Below are positions 11,001 to 19,156 of a DNA stretch of 64,000 nucleotides, in pieces. Under the pieces are notes generated by a model, which saw only the letters and a program-made list of their open reading frames with translations, searched no databases and was not told the origin of the DNA. The DNA comes from Dreissena polymorpha (taxonomy: Eukaryota > Mollusca > Bivalvia > Myida > Dreissenidae), in NCBI RefSeq assembly GCF_020536995.1, contig NC_068366.1, forward strand, positions 25,921,137-25,985,136, given 5' to 3'. The position numbers and the translations under genes were made by a program. Each line of letters begins with the position of its first letter. Position 1 is the first letter of the stretch.

Positions 11001-14000
11001 CCATAGTAGAACCAGTACTTGGTGTTTTTTTTTTTGGGGGGGGGGGGGAGATTATAAGTACACTTCCATACATACATGTAGCTTACTTAGGCTGAAGTGT
11101 TTTAGGCACTACTTTTAAGGATAGTGTTTTAAGTATGAATATTGAAGTTTGTAACTTTCTCTTCAGAAAATCCAACCTGATATGGAGGTACAAGACTTCC
11201 CTGAAATTGGTAAGGATTTTGAATTTGCTGGCTTCAATTTTGATTTTAAGGATTTTAAGCACAGTGCTTTCAGCAATTATACTGGGTTGTGATTATGTTC
11301 AGTTACTTTTCAGCCCTGTAGGAATGGACGGTGTTCTGTAAATTTTACTATTTTACACGGCTTACTGTTTGTAAAAATTTACTGAGTAAAAAATTACAAG
11401 TTTAATCTTAACCTTTTCCCCCTCGGAAGAAAATTGAAAATGGCTATATGCAAACAGCATAAAACATGAACAGTCTGCGAGTAATTTGCAGGCTGTTCAG
11501 GCTTTATGATGTTTGCTGCTCTTTGTTACTTTAGGTATGAAATGAAATCTCTACAGTTTGAATCTTGTAAGATTGGTCTCAAATTAAATAAGATTTTTCT
11601 AAGGGACTTTTCTTAATTCTTTAAAGTGCGTATTTGAGTGATAAAGGGTCAACCAAATCAGGCAATGAAATCTTGTGAACAAAATCAGGCAATGAAATCT
11701 TGTGAACAAAATCAGGCAATGAAATCTTGTGAACAAAATCAGGCAATGAAATCTTGTGAACAAAATCAGGCAATGGAATCTTGTCAACAAAATCAGGCAA
11801 TGAAATCTTGTGAACAAAATCAGGCAAAGAAATCTTGTCAACAAAATCAGGCAATGAAATCTTTTCAACAAAATTAGGCAATGAAATCTTGTCAGTAAAA
11901 TCAGGCAATGAAATCTTGTCAACAAAATCAGGCAATGAAATCTTGTCAGTAAAATCAGGCAATAAAATCTTGCCAACAAAATCAGGCAATAGAATCTTTT
12001 CAACAAAATCAGGCAATGATATCTTGTCAACAAAATCAGGCATTGAGATCCTTTCTTATCTTCCAAGGTGTGCCATAGCCAGGGACTAACTTATGAAATA
12101 TACAGTCACATTGCATGTATAAAATTCCTGGTGCAGTCTTAAAGAAAGCCTATTGAATCTCATCTTTCCGTACAGCTGCCTTAGCCACCAAGAATTCCAC
12201 ATCAGTGCTGATGGGTGTGAACTTTAACGATACAACCCAGCCAGCGACCTTCGAGGTTGTCACCGAGGAGAAGAAATACAATGTCAAGATCACGGCACCT
12301 GTGGGGGAGATCTTGCAGCCATACAACATGCATGAGAAGGAGTTCATTAAAGAGCAGGGTGAGAATGGGGGGGGGGGGGGTGAGTAATGACATCTGGGCC
12401 CTTTCTGGAATATTCTTTAGCCTGTTTTTGCAGGAGTAAGTCAGTCTAAGCTAAAATGTTGAATCCTGGACAATTGCTCCCACGGGCAATCGCTCCCACG
12501 CTTATTTTGACAAGGTGGAGACAGTCGCTCCTACATTATTTTGACAACCCGGACAATCGCTACTACATTATTTTGACAACCTGGACAATCACTCCTACAA
12601 TATTTTGACAACCTTGACAATCACTCCTACAATATTTTGACAACCTTGTGAATCGCTACTACATTATTTTGACAACCCCGAGAGTCACTCCTACAATATT
12701 TTGACAACCCGAACAATCGCTACTACATTATTTTGACTACCTGGACAATTGTTCCTACGTAATTCCTATCAGAGACATTATTTCGCAAATGATATTTATT
12801 GGAATAAGTGACGATTTTGCGAAGCAAATAAAATATCAAAACGGCAGGAGAAATGGAAATGTTGGTCTTTAATTAACTTGTATTTATGATATTATGCACA
12901 TGGATGTATAGCAAGGAAATATGCAAATACATGTATTAACATTTATATACATATAAACACAATAAAATATGCAAAACAAAACACATTAAAACGAAAAGAA
13001 ACCTTTATGTATATTTATACACACAGCTGGATGTATACAAGTCAATAATGATTATTCACAACACATTCTAGTTCCCGAGACAAATTTGGTGCCCAACACT
13101 CTGAAGAATTGTATCTAATTGTATGAACCAATGGCCATGGTGTTAAAAGAATGTAGGAGCGACTGTCCGGGTTGTCAAAATAATGTAGGAGAGATCGTCC
13201 AGGTTGTCAAAATAATGTAGGAGCGACTGTCCGGGTTGTCAAAATAATGTAGGAGCGACTGTCCGGGTTGTCAGAATAATGTAGGAGCGACTGTCTGGGT
13301 TGTCAAAATAATGTAGGAGCGACTGTCTGGGTTGTCAAAATAATGTAGGAGCGACTGTCCGGGTTGTCAAAATAATGTAGAAGCGACTGTGCAGGTTGTC
13401 AAAACAAGGTAGGAGCGAATGTCCGCCTTGTCAAAATTAGCATAAGAGCGATTGTCCGTGGAAGCAATTGTCTGGATACCTGAAATGTCATATTTTTATA
13501 ATAGTGTTGACAGTTCATTAGAAACATATCTTTAAATGAAAATTGTGATTTGAGTTATTACATCTAGGCCTTCATAAACCAACTAATTATTTGACTTAAG
13601 TCTTAAAATGAATAATATTCTTCATATTATAATGTTTGAAAAGATTCTTTCTTATTTAGTAAAACTTGGCATTTGACACTTCAAATTTCATCACTATTCA
13701 TTTAGAACAGTGTGCTGAGGACATAAGCTCCATTGATAGCACACATCAATTCAAAGTCTGAAGTAAAATGTATTGGTTCAAAGTCTGTTCTTTTAAATTA
13801 AGTCAAAGAATTGTTTGGTGATTATGGGCCCTGGCCCCACATTATTTAATATTCCTAAGTCAGTTTTCACTGGATCAGCTGAAGCTGACCTGTCATATTG
13901 TTATAATGTGTACAAACAGTTCCTTGAAAACATATCTTTAAATGACAATGGTATTTAAAAAAATAAATATTGTTTAATGCACCATCCGCTTTTAAATTGT

Positions 14001-16075
14001 AAATGGAATCAATTATGCCTGTGACTTTCAGGATTCACATCACATGCCCTTAATAACCTTTTTTTGGCTCACCTGATTGCTCAGGTGAGCTTTTGTGACC
14101 GGTCTTTGTCCGTCGTCTGTCCGTCCGTCCACATTTGTTCGTAAACATTCTAGAAGCCACATTTATTGTCTGATCTTCATGAAACTTGGTCAGAAGCTTT
14201 GTCATAATGAAATCTCGGTCCAGTTCTAAACTAGGTCGTGCCGGGTCAAAAATTAGGTCACTAGGTCAAAAAAAGGAAAAAACTTGTAAACACTGTAGAA
14301 GTCACATTTCATGCCCAATCTTCATGTAACTTTGTCAAAATGTTTGTCTTAATGATATGTTGGTTGAGTTCAAAAGTGGTTCCGGTCCGTTGAAAAACAT
14401 GGCCGCCAGTGGGCGGGGCAGTTTTCCTTATTTGGCTACAGAGAAACCTTGTAAACACTCTAGAAGTCACAATTTTTGCCCAATCATCATGAAAGTTGGT
14501 CAATACTTTGTTTTTATTGATTTCCCAGACGAGTACGAAAATGGTCCAGATAAGTGAAAAAACATGGCCACCATTGGGCGGGGCATTTTGCTCTATATGT
14601 ATATAGTGAAAACATGTGAACACTCTAGAAGTCACATTTTTGGCCCAATTTTCATGAAATTTGGTCAGAACATTTGTTTTCTTGATATGAGAGTTGAGTT
14701 CGAAAATGGTTCCGGTCCGTTGAAAAATATGGTTGCCAGGGGGACGGGCAGTTTTCCTTCTATTTATATAGTTAAAAGGCTTGTGAACACTCCAGAAGTC
14801 ACATTGTTTGCCCAATCATCATGAAACTTGGTGAAATGATTGGTTTTATATATATCTCAGATGAGTTCGCAAATGGTCTCGATCCGTTAAAAAAACGTGG
14901 CCGCCAGGGGGGGGGGGTGCAGTTTTCCTTATGTTACTAGAGAGAAACCTTGTGATCGAACCCTATAGAAGTCTAATTTTTTGCCTAATCATCGTGAAAC
15001 TTAGTCAATACATTGGTTTTATTGATTTCTCGGACAAGTTGGAAAATGGCTCAGATCGGTGAAACACACTTTTTAGCTCACCTGACTGCTTGGGTGAGGT
15101 TTTAGAATTGGTCTTTGTCCGCTGTCTGTTCATCCACATTTGGTTTGTAAACACTCTAGCATTCACACTTCTCAAGCATTCTTTATGAAAGTTGCTGAAA
15201 GATCTAGGTCAAGTTTGATAACGAGCAAAATCACATAATTAATGCCATAATTAGTGCCCTTAGATTGTCCAAATGTTCATTATATGATACAAAATCCTTG
15301 TAAACACTCTAGAGGTCACAATTTTGTTTCAGATTTTATGAATCTTGGTCAATATATATATTTTTGTAAGCAAAGTTTGATGTTTGGTCAACTCAAAATA
15401 TAGGTCACCAGGTAAAATCTCACAAAAACAAAAACACTCCATACGCCAGAGTTTTGGTTGAATAATGATGAAACTTGACCAGGATGTTTGTCTGGACAAT
15501 ATCTAGGTCAAGTTTTACATTTGGTAAAGATTAAATGAATTGAGTCCTCCCAGGTGAGCGAACTAGGGCCATCTTGGCCCTCTTGTTTTATTTTCACATG
15601 TATTTTATATTGAAATAATTATGCTCGAAATAATGTTGCTGTTTTTTGCAGGTGTACATGTAAACCTGAATACCTGAAGAATTACCATTTGCTTGATCAT
15701 TTGCTTGAGGCTAGAAGCTTATTTGTAGCTTAATTTTGTTGTTGTTGTTGTTATATAATCACATTATGCCCGTAATAATGTCTTTCAGGTAAACTGGCTG
15801 GAATGAATGAGAACTCAACAAAAGTGAAACTTCCCGCAGATAAAAGTGACATGAAGTCAATAGTCACAGCAGTTCTTAAAGTTGCCAATGTTCTACAAGT
15901 GCCGTCTGCAGAAGAAAATAAATTCTTATTCGCTGCTCGGACCCTGGCAACTCAAACTCTGGTGCTCATTTCCGTGGATACTAAAAACGGGGCTGCTAAA
16001 CTTACAACCAATTGTGAGAAAATGGTGATAGGCGCAATGTTGATGAAAGACGTGAAAGGGTCACTGGAGGGATAG
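1962..16075 (+). CDS. AP3B1: AP-3 complex subunit beta, 3' part (12 exons)
   Basis: Beta subunit of the heterotetrameric AP-3 clathrin-associated adaptor, which sorts cargo from endosomes to lysosome-related organelles. Coding exons: 1962-2014, 2458-2625, 3649-3901, 4812-5030, 5620-5777, 7469-7615, 8449-8527, 9916-10040, 10591-10773, 11167-11209, 12176-12358 and 15789-16075. Phases agree at every junction, giving 631 visible residues plus a stop. I see the end of the adaptin trunk ([38 protein letters not shown]), then an acidic Ser-rich hinge (exons at 5620 and 7469), then the AP-3 beta C-terminal ear region. The order and wording match vertebrate AP3B1/AP3B2, from memory. The trunk N-terminus lies upstream of the window. 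Several introns end in tandem copies of their own splice acceptor. AP3B1 and AP3B2 cannot be told apart; many invertebrates carry one gene. Confidence 0.96.
2296..2412. repeat. Fragments of two DNA repeats
   Basis: 2296-2330 resembles the start of the 'GGCGGAGGGATAT' family (full copies at 33737, 38791 and 41640). 2330-2412 shares 'GCACAGGCTA' and 'CAGCCCAGTTTA' with the palindromic repeat family at 9598-9835. Both sit just upstream of the exon at 2458. Confidence 0.55.
2458..2625 (+). CDS. AP3B1: AP3B exon, trunk
   Basis: Acceptor TTTTCCAG and donor GTAAGG. It encodes a trunk block from [12 protein letters not shown] to MAKTFIQE, including the strongly conserved [11 protein letters not shown]. 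Phase 0 at both ends. The open frame continues into the flanking intron on both sides, but conservation stops at the splice sites. Confidence 0.93.
3053..3370 (+). repeat. tRNA-derived SINE with amplified head
   Basis: The body (about 3226-3370) carries a B-box-like motif (AGGTTCGATCCC) and the shared SINE tail 'GAACTGGTTCTACTCAGG'. Reverse copies of the tail occur at 10905, 18345, 35848 and 44935. Five tandem copies of a 34-bp unit (3053-3226) stand in place of the single tRNA-like 5' head, ending in 'GTGCCTAGCAACAAAAAGG'. The family resemblance is by eye. Confidence 0.7.
3385..3612. repeat. Palindromic MITE, family '9', copy 1
   Basis: A roughly 230-bp element with an internal hairpin: 'GCAAACAGCATAAAA' near 3427 pairs with 'TTTTATGCTGTTTGC' near 3478. 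Other copies lie at 5876-6108 (reverse) and 11410-11652. Ends resemble TTAA followed by ACCCTTT, suggesting a piggyBac-type non-autonomous element; this is inference. Confidence 0.75.
3649..3901 (+). CDS. AP3B1: AP3B exon, end of trunk
   Basis: Acceptor GATTGCAG and donor GTCAGT. It encodes [15 protein letters not shown] through [18 protein letters not shown], including the signature [11 protein letters not shown]. It starts in phase 0 and ends in phase 1. Confidence 0.95.
4021..4340. repeat. Interspersed repeat with two internal units
   Basis: Two tandem copies of an approximately 170-bp unit contain 'TTGTCTGGGCCATAACTTTA' / 'TTGTCCGGGCCATAACTATG', 'GAGATTTTAAAATCATTTGG' and 'GTGTCACGCGAAAGAA'. 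This is the mollusc 'AGGTCA'-style repeat. No coding content is seen. Confidence 0.65.
4527..4811 (+). repeat. Decayed tandem copies of the 4812 exon's splice acceptor
   Basis: The clearest copy (4751-4799) has CTGTTTTCAG followed by sequence resembling the exon start: CCAATACCAGCTTGGATCC against the exon's TCAGTACCAGCTCGGTACC, both followed by TCTCACAT. The period to the true site is 49 bp. Weaker copies can be aligned upstream near 4690, 4620, 4560 and 4530 through 'CCTCTGTTTT', 'GTCATAACCAGCACCAG' and 'CTACCCTG'. Their AG is mostly lost. Confidence 0.65.
4812..5030 (+). CDS. AP3B1: AP3B exon, trunk-hinge junction
   Basis: Acceptor CTGTTTTCAG and donor GTAAGT. It encodes [19 protein letters not shown] and [16 protein letters not shown], then a Lys-rich start of the hinge. 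Phase 1 at both ends. A second acceptor-plus-exon-start copy lies 49 bp upstream (see the repeat at 4527-4811). Confidence 0.95.
5484..5619 (+). repeat. Duplicate of the 5620 exon's splice acceptor
   Basis: A stretch near 5484-5540 repeats the real junction about 115 bp early. Both have AAAATCT followed by TAACAG and AGAGTTCAGA, with GAAGAC just inside. Only the downstream copy continues into the acidic hinge frame. Confidence 0.75.
5620..5777 (+). CDS. AP3B1: AP3B exon, acidic serine hinge
   Basis: Acceptor GTAACAG and donor GTAAAG. It encodes an almost pure Ser/Asp/Glu stretch (starting [12 protein letters not shown]), equivalent to the phosphorylatable hinge of vertebrate beta-3 subunits. 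It enters in phase 1 and leaves in phase 0. Confidence 0.9.
5876..6108. repeat. Palindromic MITE, family '9', copy 2 (reverse)
   Basis: Reverse-orientation copy of the element at 3385-3612. The hairpin arms 'GCAAACAGCATAAAATC' and 'TTTTATGCTGTTTGC' flank 'CTGCAAGTTACTCG'. Ends are ACCCTT and AAAGGGTTA. Confidence 0.75.
6325..7468 (+). repeat. 26-bp array built from the 7469 exon's splice acceptor
   Basis: About 35 tandem copies of 'TCATCTTTTCAGTCAACTCA' plus 'TCAGTG', interrupted at 6409-6637 by another repeat. The last unit is the functional acceptor: ATCTTTTCAG followed by exon bases TCAACTCC. So each unit carries the pyrimidine tract, AG and first six or seven exon bases. Because 26 is not a multiple of three, all frames cycle through the array and open frames here are not genes. 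Confidence 0.9.
6409..6637 (+). mobile_element. Interspersed repeat inserted in the splice-acceptor array
   Basis: It begins 'GCTCAGCTGTTTTTGGAG' and ends 'TGCGGTGCTCTTGTTT'. It contains 'CACTTTGATTTTAGAGCCAA' (here reversed) and 'GGTCACTAGGTCAAAGGTCA'. A longer copy in the opposite orientation lies at 53158-53468, and a 3' scrap at 32820-32850. Array units on both sides show it landed in an existing array. Confidence 0.8.
7469..7615 (+). CDS. AP3B1: AP3B exon, hinge (K/S/E-rich)
   Basis: Acceptor ATCTTTTCAG and donor GTTGGT. It encodes [16 protein letters not shown], then a second acidic Ser cluster and KKKPKQ. Phase 0 at both ends. It directly follows the long 26-bp array made of copies of its own splice acceptor. 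Confidence 0.85.
7913..8228 (+). repeat. Interspersed DNA repeat, full-length copy
   Basis: It starts GTCCCCTACCGGTTTCACTG and ends GGTAGGGGACATATATTGC plus CTTGTTG, so the termini are partly inverted. It contains a (GTCT)n run and 'GATGGCAATATGGACATTATG'. Related sequence lies at 1391-1566 and 60976-61417. Non-coding. Confidence 0.75.
8449..8527 (+). CDS. AP3B1: AP3B exon, hinge leucine motif
   Basis: Acceptor TTTTTGCAG and donor GTGAGA. It encodes EPLKKAQQK then LDLLLDLGD. The Leu/Asp-rich motif corresponds to the hinge LLDLDD motif of vertebrate AP3B1 and resembles clathrin-box motifs. It enters in phase 0 and ends in phase 1. Confidence 0.88.
8567..8967 (+). repeat. ~27-bp minisatellite just past the 8527 donor
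   Basis: About 15 copies of a unit like 'AAAAAGATGCTCTCATCCTC' plus 'TAATACA' or 'AAGCA'. The array starts only about 40 bp downstream of the exon's donor site. I see no likeness to the exon itself. Confidence 0.85.
9598..9835. repeat. Palindromic MITE, family '12'
   Basis: Terminal inverted repeats: 'AAAACTGAGCTTAGTGCATG' at the left, and the reverse complement of 'CATGCACTGAGCTCAATTTT' at the right. Subterminal copies of 'GCAGGCTAATCTGG' are present. A second copy (16133-16528) is split by another MITE. Confidence 0.75.
9916..10040 (+). CDS. AP3B1: AP3B exon, hinge to ear linker
   Basis: Acceptor TATTTTCAG and donor GTGAGT. It encodes a Pro/Ser/Met-rich linker ([12 protein letters not shown] to TPSAQM). 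Conservation is weak, as expected for this linker; splice sites and phase (1 to 0) support it. Confidence 0.85.
10591..10773 (+). CDS. AP3B1: AP3B exon, ear domain start
   Basis: Acceptor TTTTTCTAG and donor GTGAGT. It encodes the start of the C-terminal ear: [18 protein letters not shown], then the beta-strand run [10 protein letters not shown]. Phase 0 at both ends. Upstream, an 18-bp unit containing CTTAG is tandemly duplicated (10541-10578). Confidence 0.92.
10905..11040 (-). repeat. SINE tail fragment
   Basis: It contains 'GCATTGAAAGCCTAAGGCTG' and 'AGAACCAGTACTTGGTGT', the 3' body of the SINE seen whole at 18345-18507 and 35848-36028. No tRNA-like head remains; a T/G run ends it near 11048. 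Confidence 0.65.
11167..11209 (+). CDS. AP3B1: AP3B micro-exon, ear
   Basis: A 43-bp exon encoding [14 protein letters not shown] between acceptor TTCTCTTCAG and donor GTAAGG. It aligns with the human segment around MKMHVFNPIDSLEP, and its phases (0 to 1) fit both neighbours. Confidence 0.85.
11410..11652. repeat. Palindromic MITE, family '9', copy 3
   Basis: It contains 'GCAAACAGCATAAAACATG' and 'CTTTATGATGTTTGCTGCTC' flanking the hairpin loop. Ends are TTAACCTTTT and AAAGGGTCAACC. The 24-bp array at 11650 begins at its right edge. Confidence 0.7.
11650..12045 (+). repeat. 24-bp minisatellite
   Basis: About 16 copies of 'CAAAATCAGGCAATGAAATC' plus 'TTGT'. Since 24 is divisible by three, both strands stay open throughout and give repetitive frames of up to 155 codons; these are not genes. 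It lies in the intron upstream of the AP3B exon at 12176. Confidence 0.9.
12176..12358 (+). CDS. AP3B1: AP3B exon, ear
   Basis: Acceptor TTCCGTACAG and donor GTGAGA. It encodes [19 protein letters not shown] and [14 protein letters not shown], then FIKEQG. These match the human segments GIDFCDSTQTASFQL and PPVGELLLPVAM. Phase 1 at both ends. Confidence 0.95.
12464..13477. mobile_element. Foldback-type element with tandem-repeat inverted arms
   Basis: The left arm (about 12464-12770) is a tandem of ~34-bp units such as 'GACAACCCGGACAATCGCTA' plus 'CTACATTATTTT'. The right arm (about 13147-13477) is the reverse complement: 'TGTAGGAGCGACTGTCCGGG' plus 'TTGTCAAAATAA'. The outermost units differ from the internal ones but still match each other across the arms: GGACAATTGCTCCCACGG at the left, and the complement of CCGTGGAAGCAATTGTCT at the right. 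The ~370-bp centre has no recognisable gene. This layout resembles foldback elements. No target duplication was found. Confidence 0.75.
14066..15588 (+). repeat. Two adjacent interspersed repeats with internal tandem units
   Basis: The first copy starts near 14066 with 'GCTCACCTGATTGCTCAGGT', a self-complementary end. The second starts at 15073 with 'GCTCACCTGACTGCTTGGGT' and ends at 15588 with 'GGCCATCTTGGCCCTCTTG'. Inside are about five units with 'AAACACTCTAGAAGTCACA' and 'CATGAAACTTGGTCA'. Open frames of up to 168 codons on the - strand come from this repeat. Confidence 0.75.
15789..16075 (+). CDS. AP3B1: AP3B terminal coding exon
   Basis: Acceptor GTCTTTCAG; it ends at TAG. It encodes [13 protein letters not shown] through [16 protein letters not shown], matching the human ending LTGMNETSAVI to VIGSVLLRELKP. 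About 3.4 kb of repeat-filled intron precedes it. Confidence 0.95.
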
Positions 16076-16132
16076 CAAATTATACAAATTATTGACTTAA
16101 TGCAGCAGCCTATATATGGGCCTTGTCCTGGC

Positions 16133-16528
16133 AAAACTGGGATTAATTCATGCGTTAAGTGTCATCCCTGACTACCCTGTGCACAGGCTAATGCGGTACG
16201 ACACTTTCATCTTTTATGGAATTCTTTCATTTCAAGGAGGTCTTATTTAACCTTTTGAATGCTGGGAAATTTGTCTTCTGCTAAAATGTCGTCTGCTGAA
16301 TTTCTTAAATTAGCATTTTCTTCGATTTTTTTCAAAGAATACTATCATAATAGCAAACAGTTTGGATCCTGATGAGACGCCACGTTCTGTGGCGTCTCAT
16401 CTGGATCCAAACTGTTTGCAAAGGCCTTCAAAATTCAGTTCCCGCACTGAAAGGTTTAAATGAAAGTCCAGAAGGAATGATTAGTCTAAGGAGATTGCAC
16501 AGGCTAATCTGGCATTATGCTCAGTTTT
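16133..16528. repeat. Family '12' MITE, split by another MITE
   Basis: Left end 'AAAACTGGGATTAATTCATG'; right end 'GGCATTATGCTCAGTTTT'. The two ends match the termini of the copy at 9598-9835. The TTAA-flanked element at 16251-16455 divides it. Confidence 0.75.
16251..16455 (+). mobile_element. piggyBac-like MITE (TTAA target) with 31-bp hairpin
   Basis: Flanked by TTAA on both sides (16247-16250 and 16456-16459). Ends are CCTTTTGAATGCTGG and GCACTGAAAGGT. It contains a hairpin of two 31-bp arms, 16353-16383 and 16389-16419, with one mismatch and a 5-base loop. A second copy, reverse orientation, is at 42620-42811, where the ends read CCCTTT and AAAGGG next to TTAA. TTAA targets and CCC-type ends are typical of piggyBac; there is no transposase. 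Confidence 0.8.
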
Positions 16529-17970
16529 CCAAGAAAGAGGCACAAAGTAGTTAATTGAAAGGAATGGGAGGAAATTGTATCTAATTTACATCTTATTTCT
16601 TAGTGTTAATTTGTTTGCATCATTTCTGTATTTGATACTGTGTATTGAAGTGGTAACACTACTTGATTCAACAATGCATGGGTAGATGATACTATTATTT
16701 GATTTGTACCAAGTGTTTTTGAGCATATTAATGATAAAATGACTTTCATAAGAAAGGAATAATTTTGTAAGACCTATTGCCAAATTTTATTTTGTTGCAG
16801 CTTTAAAATCTAATGCATTCTAAAATTGTGATAGCTTTTGATGTTTTGTGCTGCAAACATCGAATTGTTTTTCAAATATTGTGTGAATATCAACGTGGAT
16901 TTATTTAATGACCTGTTTTAAAGGAAAAGTCGTCTGTTCACATTTAAGTGGATCCATTTATGCAGTAGTTGTTGCAGTTCTAAAGATTTCTAGTCTTGTG
17001 ATCATAATACTTATGTAGAGATGCTCCAATGTATTGTGTAGTATTAAAATTATATCAAAGCTCTTTTCAAACGTCATTACTTTTGACATTTTGTGAGAAA
17101 TTCTGCAAAATATCAATGCTTTGTGAATTGCAGTCAATATTTCTGAAGTCTAGTGCATGTGTGAATTATTTTGATGTGTATAAATTCATACTTAATAGTC
17201 AGTTCTAGTTTTATTTAATGACATTATGGAAATAACTACAATACATCTGTTTAACCAAATGAGATGAGATAGTAATATAAATGTAATTTTGGGTTAATTG
17301 TTTCAAATGCACAATCAGGTATTAACCGTATTTATTTAGTTTAAATATTCTTATAATGTATTGATACATCTTGGCAGTGTCTCTCAGCCTCTGTTAGCAT
17401 AATAAGGTATTGTTCCCCTGTTATCACTTGTTACCAAAACAATAGTCGTTAAAATCTGGGTTTTAGAATATTATTCTTTTCATTAAAAAACTATTGTTAA
17501 ATGATTTTGCAAGGTTTAGTTTAAAAATATTTTATTTAATGAACAAACATGGTAAACATTCGATAACATATACAGTTACAACTGAGTCACGTTATTCCAA
17601 AAAAGGATTAGAACGAAAGATCACGATCTTATGGGGTTCTTCTCCATTGGGTATGGTTTAAAACTATATGCCTGATGCTTTTAACACAAATTCTTCAGAA
17701 AATGTTAATTAATTGTGAGAGTTATTTTGTTTATTGTGCAATATTTAATTTGTCCAAAGTGCTTCATAATTGAACGTTTATATTTATGATAAAATGTGTT
17801 TATGATGATTCGCTGTATAAGGTATACTCATTTTGATAACAGTTCTGAATACTAATTGGTAACATACTTTTCATCTACTTAAATGTGTTAATTAGTAAGT
17901 TGTTAAATTATCAAAATGTTAACTAATTATATACATTATGTGGACCAACCCAATCACTGTATAAGTATTA

Positions 17971-17976
17971 AATAAA
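17971..17976 (+). terminator. AATAAA poly(A) signal, candidate for AP3B
   Basis: A canonical AATAAA about 1.9 kb past the AP3B stop and about 1.1 kb before the next gene's start codon. Confidence 0.5.
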
Positions 17977-17990
17977 TTCTATTTTAAATG

Positions 17991-18344
17991 AAATTGTTTT
18001 GAGTTTTGTTTATGCATAGCAATACAAAACACCTTCCATTTGGTTGTATCTATAACGGTCATTGAGTACCATTTCGATTGGACTTAGTTACTATTTCTTC
18101 TTGCATCAACCTTTGTATAATGCCATAATGTGTCCAGCCATTTATCGAACACTCAACAGATTTAACTTCCTCGTTTAAATCAAATGTTTGACAAAACAAC
18201 ACAAAATAAAGTTGTGAATTTTTTGGGACAGTCTTACAGTGATAAAAATCCTTGCAAAATCCTGAGGAAAATGAACAATACATTTTAGAAAGATTTGTCC
18301 TAATTGTCATCTATCTATCTATGTATACTGCCATGCGCCCTTTA
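17991..18344. other. Intergenic, nothing recognised
   Basis: Between the AP3B poly(A) signal and a SINE. Short open frames on both strands lack any recognisable motif. Confidence 0.4.
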
Positions 18345-18507
18345 GAACATTATAGGCAGATATGGACATTTTCGAGTCCGTTTCCTGGGAAGAACCAGTA
18401 CTTGGTGTCTATGGAGGAGATAATGAGAACGCTCCTCGAGTAGGGAGCGATCCCACGAACTCCTGATCGCTGGGCGGACACCTAATCCACTACACCACCG
18501 CAACCAT
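18345..18507 (-). repeat. tRNA-derived SINE, reverse orientation
   Basis: Read on the - strand it opens 'GGTTGCGGTGGTGTAGTGGA' (A-box-like) and has 'GGAGTTCGTGGGATCGCTCC' (B-box-like), then 'ACACCAAGTACTGGTTCTTC'. It resembles a tRNA head but is clearly a SINE because the tail recurs at four other places in the window. Confidence 0.8.
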
Positions 18508-19053
18508 AGTTCCAGACCTTCCCATCACTCTGTCGGTGTGACATGTTCACTTTAAATAACCCTTAATTAGAGCTGGACAGTTAATGTTGTTAAATATTTA
18601 AAAGTTTTAATGTATTTGATGTTTCTTAATGATTGATATGACGATAAAGTTTTGATGATTTAACATTTGAAAGTATGTCATGTTGAATTCATACAATTAT
18701 GACAGACTTTGTGCTAAATCTATAATAAAACTATCAAAGTTTTAACATGCCGAATATGGGTGTCAATACCAATGCCACGTACATGAGAGACCCTGCTCAA
18801 TATATTTCAAAATTATTTAACAAATAGATTTCACAGTGGCCACAGAAAGAAAAAGAACACAACACAGGCTTAATATCGTAAGAAATTATATATTTTTCAT
18901 TTCAATATATGTACAATTTAAAACAAAAATTAAATAGTTAGAATAATATAAATTGGTAAAGTTCAGATGGTAATGTGTTACCTACGTGCTCATTAATTTT
19001 TAGTGTTGTGTAGCCTATATTGCAATACCGGAAGTAGCTTTCGAGTGAGGAAA
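18508..19053 (+). promoter_or_regulatory. Upstream region of the DUF4773 gene
   Basis: AT-rich sequence immediately 5' of the start codon. I could not identify a TATA box, initiator or other defined promoter element, so the label is positional only. Confidence 0.3.
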
Positions 19054-19156
19054 ATGGAGTCGACAACTTTCGCTTTGGTTTTGTTGGTATTTATCAATGT
19101 AATTTTACCAGTAGACGCCTTGAACTCATTGACGAACATAAACAACGATTTCAAAG
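19054..19156 (+). CDS. DUF4773 gene exon 1, signal peptide
   Basis: ATG in context GAAAATGG; donor GTAAGT. It encodes the hydrophobic leader and the first mature residues (LNSLTNINNDFK). Ends in phase 1. An in-frame stop upstream was not needed to choose this start; it is the only Met before the leader. Confidence 0.85.

Larger units (their letters stand above)
16076..17990 (+). other. AP3B probable 3' UTR
   Basis: From the stop codon to just past the poly(A) signal at 17971. The first 450 bp hold two nested MITEs including a long hairpin. The rest is AT-rich, with no recognised element. Assignment as UTR rests only on position and the signal. Confidence 0.5.

Noticed and set aside
11599-12066. 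Two overlapping - strand frames of 140-155 codons with repeated CLILLTRFH / PDFVDKISL
   Set aside because: They are the 24-bp minisatellite read in two frames; no start context, splice support or homology.
14309-14824. A 168-codon - strand frame with repeated VFTRF...[10 protein letters not shown]
   Set aside because: It lies wholly in an interspersed repeat with internal tandem units; the same unit occurs in other repeats with stops.
18345-18507. A tRNA gene on the - strand
   Set aside because: A- and B-box-like motifs are present, but the stems do not form a cloverleaf and the attached tail recurs elsewhere, so it is a SINE.
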